A program made the translations under genes and the position numbers. A model generated the notes under the pieces. The model saw only the letters and a list, made by a program, of their open reading frames with translations, did no database searches and had not been told where the DNA came from. Positions 57,320 through 64,000 of a stretch of DNA of 64,000 nt are shown piece after piece. Numbering within the stretch: the stretch's first letter is position 1; every line of letters starts with the position of its first letter. This DNA comes from Cichorium intybus. Its lineage: Eukaryota; Streptophyta; Magnoliopsida; Asterales; Asteraceae. The DNA lies in NCBI GenBank assembly GCA_023525715.1, contig CM042012.1, positions 49,924,464 through 49,988,463 of the forward strand. Reading direction: 5' to 3'.

Positions 57320-58087
57320 TGTTGGATTAGGTGTCTAAGCCATGACTTTATATTTGTATTTATCTTGTTAATAGAAGCAAAGTCCATTTGGGTTGCCCTC
57401 ATAGCAGGAGGATTGATGTAGAAGTTAGTAGAAAGAAAGGTTGATTTATTAATTGTTTAATAAATCAATAAAAATAAATAAGTAGTTTATTAATATATTT
57501 AAGTGTTAATATATTAATTAGAAACTATAATAATTAATTAGAAATTAATCTAGAATTAATTGGATTTAATTTGGAGATTAAATAAATTAATTAAAAGTGC
57601 AGGGACTGGTTTGTATTTATTCAATAGTTGAATAAATGGGTAGCCAGTGGGAGGACCAAGTTGGCGAGATTTGAGTGGGGCACACTCATAATCTCGAAAC
57701 CCTAATTAGGGTTTAGAGGCCTTGGTCCAAGTGGTCAACATGCTTGCCCACTAAGGAGGCTCCTCTAGGGTTTTGAGTGTAACCCTTGGAGGCTATAAAA
57801 GGAACCTCCTAGAACCCCATAAACCTGCGCCACTTTCATCTCTCTGAAGTAACTCTGCTGACTTCTCTCCTCCGTTGCTTGGGTGTGACTCCATTTGAGG
57901 CAGGACACTTGTGCTGCTAGCTTCTGGATCAAGAATCAAACGTTGGTTCTTCTGATTTATTCTTTAGAAATAATTGTTGGCCTTTAGGTTTCCATTATAT
58001 GTTCATAGTAGAAAAACATAGATCTTATTTAGGGTTGCATGTGAACTTAGCAATTTTTCTAGTTCATAGATTGTCTAAAACTCTTCA
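57320..58087 (+). repeat. 3' LTR of the inner copia
   Basis: TGTTGGATTAGGTGTC … AACTCTTCA, 768 bp, followed directly by the GTATG duplication. It retains the TATA box. Confidence 0.95.
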
Positions 58088-58346
58088 GTATGAACTTTTT
58101 TGATACTCCTATCTTTTGTAATAATGAGGTTGCTATCCAAATTGTGACTCAGTTCAACATTATAAGACTAAGCACATTGATATTAAAATTCATTTTATCA
58201 GAGATTGCTTCAAGCGAAAATTGATTCATTTGGAAAAGGTCCACACAGATAATAATGTGGCGGACTTGTTCACAAAACCTGTTGCAAAAGCTCGATTCAA
58301 TGTGCTAGTTGAAATGCTCAAAATGATACGTTTCACTGATTATTAA
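58088..58346 (+). pseudogene. C-terminus of outer copia RNase H, after the nested insertion
   Basis: Continues the domain broken at 49073: FFDTPIFCNNEVAIQIVT, a frameshift, then HIDIKIHFIRDCFKRKLIHL and VADLFTKPVAKARFNVLVE, with the terminal stop TAA at 58344-58346. Confidence 0.9.
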
Positions 58347-60037
58347 ATCAGTCTGTAAATATTTTTTTAAAATTTACTTTTGTTTAGTTAAATTTGTTCA
58401 TGTTTATTTCCGCTATTCTTCTCATGCACAAATTTATTTCCGCTATTCTTCCCATGCACAAATTTAGGGGGAGAAGAAACCTTTCGAAAACAAAACAAAA
58501 ATCAAAAAATTTAAAAATACAAAAATATTTTCATGTTTTTTTATAATTTTCATATCTTTCCTTCATAAAATCCAAAAATATGTTTTACTTTTATGTCTTT
58601 TCTTTCAAAATTATAACAAGTGATATCAGAAAATTATAGGTAACTGCAATTGGTTTCAAGAAAAACAAAACAAAAATTACAAAACTTAAAAATACAAAAA
58701 GATTTTTAGACCTCAATGAGTGTGAAGCACTGACAACCGCTTCTTAACCAATCTAAGATTTTTCTTATGTAACACCAACTTCTAGACACTTTGAGAGAAA
58801 CCACTCAAAGTCAAGAGTTAAAAAGTCTATGCCGATGGTTAGACTACGCACCATAGTCTATCACACACACCAATCTATTCTTAACCACCTTAATATTTCT
58901 GATACAAGGAATAGATGATTCATTACTTTAAACCAAGTAGTGATGATATTTTGACATTCTATGCTAGTGATCTCTACTACAACACAAGTAGTAGATGTTA
59001 GGCATCAACAACTATTCTTACATTCAAAGCTTCTAATTCAAGAGTTGGATGATTCAGTGTAATAAACCATACACTGATGACAATTTGAAAGTCTAGTCGA
59101 TGGGTATGTCTAGTAACCAAGACATATTACACGCTCATACCACTCTTGAACCCATACCTTCTTCTAAACAATATGTTCGTGACTTAATGTGATATTACCT
59201 AACATTGATGAAACATCGAAACTCTGGGTCAGTGATCGTTGTTGTTAACCACAATAGCTATGAGACCCCAACAACTTTACCTGATTCAAAATTGGCACCA
59301 GAATGGTACACTCCGCAGAGTTTGGATACCATTGAACGTCTCGCCAAGAGCCAAGTTGACTTGTCAACTTGTCAACTGCATTGAGATCTTTGATCAAGGA
59401 TATGTAGGGGCCTAAATCAAAATGGCTACGGGTAGTTCACCGATACTCAAACAATCGCAGTGCGTTCCTCCAGGTTCACACAAATACTGCGAGAAGTCTC
59501 ATTCTGAGCCAAGTATGAATCCTTGAACAACTGTGGTGAGAGTTTCTAACTCTGTGACCCACATGATTTGCTATCAATGAATCGAATCGAGAAGCGCCAG
59601 TCAAATGCAACGTTCAAGAATTTCGACACGAAGTTTGTTCCCGAAGAAGTTGAAGCCGAATTCTATGTGAGAAGTTGTTTGAATTCCTCCTCAGTCAACT
59701 TGTTACTACATCAACACCTGAAGTGATCAAATGAAGAAATAAAGAGTCAGACTCCAGTCAAAGTTAAAGTCAAATAAAACGTTGGATGTGCTGATTCTAG
59801 ACACGTACTAATGCCGAAGGAGCTTACCAATCCAAATCTGAAGACAACCTGCATCGAATACAAAGTTGTCACTGCAGCTGTGCTGAATTTTTATCAACAT
59901 CTATACCCGTCACCTGCTAAGAGGAAGGTTTTCCTGCTAAGGAGGAGATTGTCAATTTGAGGGGGAGATTGTTGAAAATTCTCTGCAGTGTTCAACTAAA
60001 GACCAAGAGAAGCCTGAAGATAAATGAACGCATTAAA
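58347..60037 (+). other. Long 3' noncoding region of the outer copia
   Basis: About 1.7 kb with no long ORF. It contains a 26-bp direct repeat ('ttatttccgctattcttc', about 58404 and 58434), an early polypurine-like 'ttagggggagaag' at about 58465 and 'gagggggagattg' at about 59959. No envelope-like gene was recognised although its position would suit one. Confidence 0.55.
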
Positions 60038-60050
60038 CCAAGGGGGAGAT
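60038..60050 (+). promoter_or_regulatory. Polypurine tract of the outer copia
   Basis: 'ccaagggggagat' directly upstream of the 3' LTR. Confidence 0.85.
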
Positions 60051-60462
60051 TGTTAGGAATTAATTTTAGTTGGTTTAATCTTTTATTTATAGGGACTAAA
60101 AGTGTTAAATATCATAGTTATAGGCTTAATTGGTAATTTCGATGTGAACCGAACAACCAATGGGTTGTTCGGTCTGGTCTGTGATCGACGACCCTTATGG
60201 GTTTTGGTGTTCGGTCCATGGCTTAGGTTTTCTAGGGTTTTAGGCATGGAGTATTTAAGGCTCAAGGAGCCGTCATTAGAAGGGGTTGTCTCGAAAAGTG
60301 TGCTAATTAGAGAGAGAATTTTGAGTGTTCTTGCAACCAAAGAAACTTATGTACTAGACCATTTGATTAATCAAAGGTGTGCATTGAAGTTTAATCTCCT
60401 TGGCTCATTGTTCTTGTGATTTGATTGATATCATATAGATCTAGGATTATTGTGGACCTACA
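60051..60462 (+). repeat. 3' LTR of the outer copia
   Basis: TGTTAGGAATTAATTTTAG … GTGGACCTACA, 412 bp, followed by the CAATT target duplication. It keeps the palindrome (60149-60172). Confidence 0.95.
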
Positions 60463-60705
60463 CAATTATTCCGGAAATACTTCAGGGTAATCCCGTACCA
60501 TCGGGATATCTTGGACTTGCTTCACTTCAGGTTCTCTCTCCACTACTTGGGCCATGAAGGCAATGCAGTCTTCTTTTAAGTACTTTCGAATCTTCATACT
60601 TGACACTATGTTCAAACTCCTTCCTAGCTTCTCACCTTTTATGATAAGGGTTTCACCATTCGGGAGGGGTATTCTAACAACCTTCTCGTAGCATCCAATA
60701 GACCT
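60463..60705 (-). pseudogene. Gypsy copy D protease-RT linker beyond the copia insertion
   Basis: On the minus strand: IGCYEKVVRIPLPNGETLII, then MAQVVEREPEVKQVQDIPMV and RDYPEVFPE, directly continuous with the RT start at 41971 across the CAATT duplication. It is cut at about 60705 before the protease active site; gag is absent. Confidence 0.9.
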
Positions 60706-61139
<434 letters not shown>

Positions 61140-62070
61140 ACACAAATAATTCACATTTTAACCAAGTTTTATAAAAATAACTAAGTTTTATAAAATATAA
61201 CCAAATTTTATAAAAAAATTAAAAGAAGGGTGGTGGAGAGCCCTTTGAAGCCGGCCACTCAACCCCCCCCCCCCCCCATTGCATGTGGTTATCTCCTTTT
61301 TCTTCATAATGAGAACCAAATCCACACTCCTTTATTTCACCTTTTCATCTTTTCCATAACACCTCATCATTTGCTCTCAAACTCTCTCCTCTCCCTCTCT
61401 CTTTCTCTCGAAAATTCAGCAGCCAAGAACCACATTTTGAGTCTAAAAATCGTGTTATACATGGTGTTCTTCAAAGGTATAACTCATACACAAGTTTCTT
61501 AAACCTTCATGCATGTGCTCCTCTTAATAGATTAAGTCATAAAAACTAAGGTTTGATGCTAAAAACCTTTAAAAATACATGAAATAGCATAAATCTATAA
61601 AAATACCTTAGACAATCTTTTTATTCTGGTCAGATTTATGGTGAGAACCTATGAACATAAAATATTTAAGTGGAAACTTTCAAGGTCTAACTCGAAAGTA
61701 TTGATTTTATAAAAATGTGACAATAAATCATGACAATAATTCATATAAATTACTTCTCGGATGAAATAAAATCTGGGAAAATTAAAGGTGAATGTATAAA
61801 GTTCTTGTACAGTGCCCATAAAGTTTCAGACCTTTTTGAGTAATTAGGTACACTTTTTGATTTATGGTGGTTTTACATAAATAAATCCATAAAATGGAAG
61901 ATCCTTTGTAAAAGTGACAAAACAAAATTTTCGAGACTTCTATATAATGTAAGAGGTCTGTATAAAATTTTCTAGAGTTTTTCAGAACCACTTCATATTA
62001 TTTTCACGAATTTATATGTTTTTGGCAAAATAATGAATAAAAACAGAGAAAACAAGGACAAATGTTCTAA
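61140..62070 (+). mobile_element. Gypsy LTR fragments (plus strand), internally deleted
   Basis: 61140-61500 matches LTR-A about 12965-13312, with a C run of about 15 at 61263. At 61501 it skips to 'aaaccttcatgcatgtg' and continues to about 62070, matching 13605-14175. Confidence 0.85.
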
Positions 62071-62084
62071 AAACATATAATTTG

Positions 62085-62340
62085 ACTCATTATTATTGAA
62101 TAAATTCTAGGAATCAAAATTTTGCATTCCTAATTATTTTTAATAATTTAATTTATTTAATTTGATGATATAAGTCTTATTATGAAATTTATAGATTTTA
62201 AAACGTCAAATTTATTAAAATTTGAGATTTTAAGACTTTTTAAGGTTTTTATGACCAAATTAAAACCTTATAATTATTATAAAGTGAATTTTAATATTTT
62301 CACTTTATTTTGAATTGTTCATAATTAGTTTTTTAACTGT
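62085..62340 (-). mobile_element. Gypsy LTR 5' fragment, reversed
   Basis: Reverse complement of about 12690-12950 of the full LTR ('gacttattattgaataaattc'-type block). Confidence 0.85.
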
Positions 62341-62486
62341 GAACTCATAATACTTATCATAAAAGGTCAGAATACCCCGAGATGTGCAAACCTGTGAACT
62401 CATAATCTCGCGTATTGTCGTTAATCTCGCGTATTGTCATTTAAACGTGTCCAATGATAAGTTGTTTAACTTCCCGATCAAGCTCT
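62341..62486. other. Patchwork with repeated 'ctcgcgtattgtc'
   Basis: 'aatctcgcgtattgtc' occurs twice in a row (62402 and 62425). Neighbouring patches recur in reverse at 34045-34110. Confidence 0.6.
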
Positions 62487-63210
62487 GATACCACTTCTGT
62501 CACACCCCACTAAAGCGGAAACACGAGGAATGACAGCGAAACGGTTCCATAGCAAAGCAATACAGATACATCATAAAAGCAAAAGTATTGGAGTATTACA
62601 ATCCACAAATTTAGCATAGTTTAAACATGTTTTTCATCAAATTAAATTGTTCAAAAAGACCAAGTTTTCAAAAGACAATGTTCCCAATGCAGCATGCTCA
62701 AGATGACAAACTGAGAGTACGCTTACTAATTGTTTCCTGAAAAAGCATCAAAATCGAAGGTCAACTATGAAATTGGTTGGTGAGTTCACAGGTTTGCAAA
62801 AACAATCAGTTTGAATAGCAGTATCAAATTTTTGGTAACAATTTCCATAAATGGAAGTTCAGTGTTAAATAAGAACAATTTTTGTATGTATGTAATCAAA
62901 CAATGAGTCCACAACCAAACCTATGACTGAATCACGCCCTATCAAGACTTATGCTTATCGCGACATAAGTAAATGGTAATATGCACCCTGTGTCCAAGTG
63001 AGTGAGGAATTGTCAGGCCCTAATAGCGCGCTATCCATAATGACCATCGGCTCAAAGAGTTAAATAGTTGTGTAAATCAGGGACTTAGTACGATAAGTTC
63101 TCAAAGTTCAAATGGCTCATTACATACCTCAACACAAAAGAACATATTGAATGGACAATTTAGTACACGAACATAAAATAGTACGATCATGCTTTTCCAC
63201 CCCAATATGA
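62487..63210 (-). mobile_element. Gypsy LTR 3' part, reversed, with primer-site remnant
   Basis: 'gataccacttctgtcacacc' is a primer site plus LTR end on the minus strand. The LTR then reads backwards to 'cttttccaccccaa' at about 63205. Confidence 0.85.
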
Positions 63211-63330
63211 ATTCTTGTTATTATGAAACTAGAAATATTCTTGTTATTAGGAATTCATATTGGTTATTATGAAAGTAGAAATATTCTTGTTATTAGGAAT
63301 TCATATTGGTTATTATGAAACTAGAAATAT
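63208..63330. repeat. Tandem ~47-bp units
   Basis: 'attatgaaac(t)agaaatattcttg' + 'ttattaggaattcatattgg' repeated about 2.5 times. Related scraps lie at 33925-33960 and 60711-60752. Confidence 0.8.
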
Positions 63331-63447
63331 ATGAAACTATTTTAAGTTGTTTAAATATCATTTTTCCTTGTTTAAATAATACTATTTTAAGAATATCATT
63401 TCATATTGTTATTAGGAATTCATATTATGAAACCAAAAGGTTGTTAA

Positions 63448-63450
<3 letters not shown>

Positions 63451-63540
<90 letters not shown>
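63451..63540. repeat. (TA)n tract
   Basis: About 45 TA units. Confidence 0.95.
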
Positions 63541-63543
<3 letters not shown>

Positions 63544-64000
63544 GGAATATCTCTATATATGAAAAATCAATGTACATCGACCCTTTCCTTACCCCGATGG
63601 GCTACCTTGCTTAAGGTCCTTAAACTTGCATAATATGAATTCCAAACATTCATGATCTGGATGTGAATGAGTCGCATTATTTCTCCATAGGTCTATTAGT
63701 GAACCTTATCTCCATGGATTATGAAACTAGAAATATTCTTGTTATTTCTTCGACCTTCGACCCTTATTGTTTCCATACATTCGTTTGAGTCCTTACCGGC
63801 GTTATTGACATTTATATCGTTATCAAGGATTACATCCTCTTACGCCACACGCTAAACCTATAACTTAATATTTGACTCTATAAAATGTACGGAACTGCAT
63901 CCATACCATAAAATGTTTTACAAATAATTTTTCATGTCCTCTATTTTGGGGAAAAAGTCACATGTATTAACATCAGTAGTTAGGTACGACTAGCTACACT
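63541..64000. other. Gypsy family 2 interior piece and junction scraps
   Basis: 63641-63700 mirrors 60885-60946. 63745-64000 mirrors 31636-31880. No ORF. The window ends inside this repeat. Confidence 0.6.

Larger units (their letters stand above)
49074..58087 (+). mobile_element. Inner Ty1/copia-type element, gag-only (non-autonomous)
   Basis: Borders are exact: LTRs 49074-49842 and 57320-58087, TG…CA, with 5-bp duplication GTATG at 49069-49073 and 58088-58092. The primer-binding site follows the 5' LTR and a polypurine tract precedes the 3' LTR. The only recognised gene is gag (51074-51907). No protease, integrase or RT motif was found in about 3.2 kb downstream. It probably relies on another element's enzymes. 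A long-TIR DNA element sits at about 52275-53850. By eye about 19 substitutions separate the LTRs (about 2.5%), fewer per site than in the host copia. Confidence 0.9.
41972..60462 (+). mobile_element. Outer Ty1/copia element (SIRE/Maximus-like) with a nested copia
   Basis: Complete by its borders: LTRs 41972-42385 and 60051-60462, both TG…CA, and 5-bp target duplication CAATT at 41967-41971 and 60463-60467. It is inserted in the RT-protease linker of the minus-strand gypsy copy D, whose frame resumes beyond it. Order of coding pieces: gag, protease, integrase, RT, RNase H, as in copia. Removing the nested element (49074-58087 plus one GTATG) leaves about 9.5 kb. Lineage is inferred from a large two-knuckle gag with coiled coil, YVDDIIFGST and a long 3' noncoding part. 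Several stops and frameshifts make it non-functional. Confidence 0.9.

Noticed and set aside
58347..60037. Envelope-like gene in the 3' part of the outer copia
   Set aside because: SIRE-type elements can carry one here, but no frame of useful length or transmembrane pattern was found.

Overview
This is nuclear DNA from a flowering plant, and almost all of it is transposable elements. The evidence is Ty3/gypsy and Ty1/copia polyproteins with plant-type domains, LTRs with initiator-Met-tRNA primer sites, a CACTA-like element, MITE-like elements, long (TA)n tracts and a broken piece of chloroplast ndhH. A eudicot is likely. Asteraceae is only an impression from the style of the polyproteins. I found no intact host gene, tRNA, rRNA or CRISPR array.

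Layout. 1-2550: two long-TIR elements separated by TTA repeats, the second carrying a nested 526-bp TIR element. 2885-7190: a decayed CACTA-like element with ~440-bp tandem repeats. 7617-10164: two elements punctuated by three (TA)n tracts, one with a field of GTTCAT/ATGAAC palindromes, ending at the ndhH fragment. 10495-28990: a mosaic of a long-LTR chromovirus (Tekay/Del-like gypsy). It includes a full 3.16-kb LTR, a 2.2-kb head-to-head inverted duplication of leader plus gag, a broken pol, LTR palindromes, and the 3' end of a second gypsy subfamily. 28991-34350: a decayed interior with an upstream-ORF remnant, plus a (TA)n-flanked MITE. 34352-39132: two LTRs joined in opposite orientation. 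39180-60705: a minus-strand gypsy pol split by a nest of copia elements. 60706-64000: a patchwork of LTR pieces, short inverted repeats and (TA)n.

The nest can be read from target-site duplications. The gypsy pol is interrupted by a SIRE-like copia (41972-60462, duplication CAATT). That copia's RNase H is interrupted by a second copia (49074-58087, duplication GTATG), and the second copia carries a long-TIR element (about 52275-53850). LTR divergence by eye agrees with the order: the outer copia LTRs differ more (about 3%) than the inner ones (about 2.5%).

The most interesting observation is in the inner copia, which appears to encode only gag. It carries four hairpins, two between the primer site and gag and two in the 3' noncoding part. 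Each has a 22-nt apical loop of nearly the same sequence, closed by stems of unrelated but complementary sequence. In the two 5' copies the loop contains the self-complementary GGTTAACC. This resembles a retroelement dimerisation or packaging signal under structural selection. Also notable are a small upstream ORF shared by two gypsy subfamilies, and a GTTCGG palindrome in the outer copia LTR followed by an array of the same motif in its leader.
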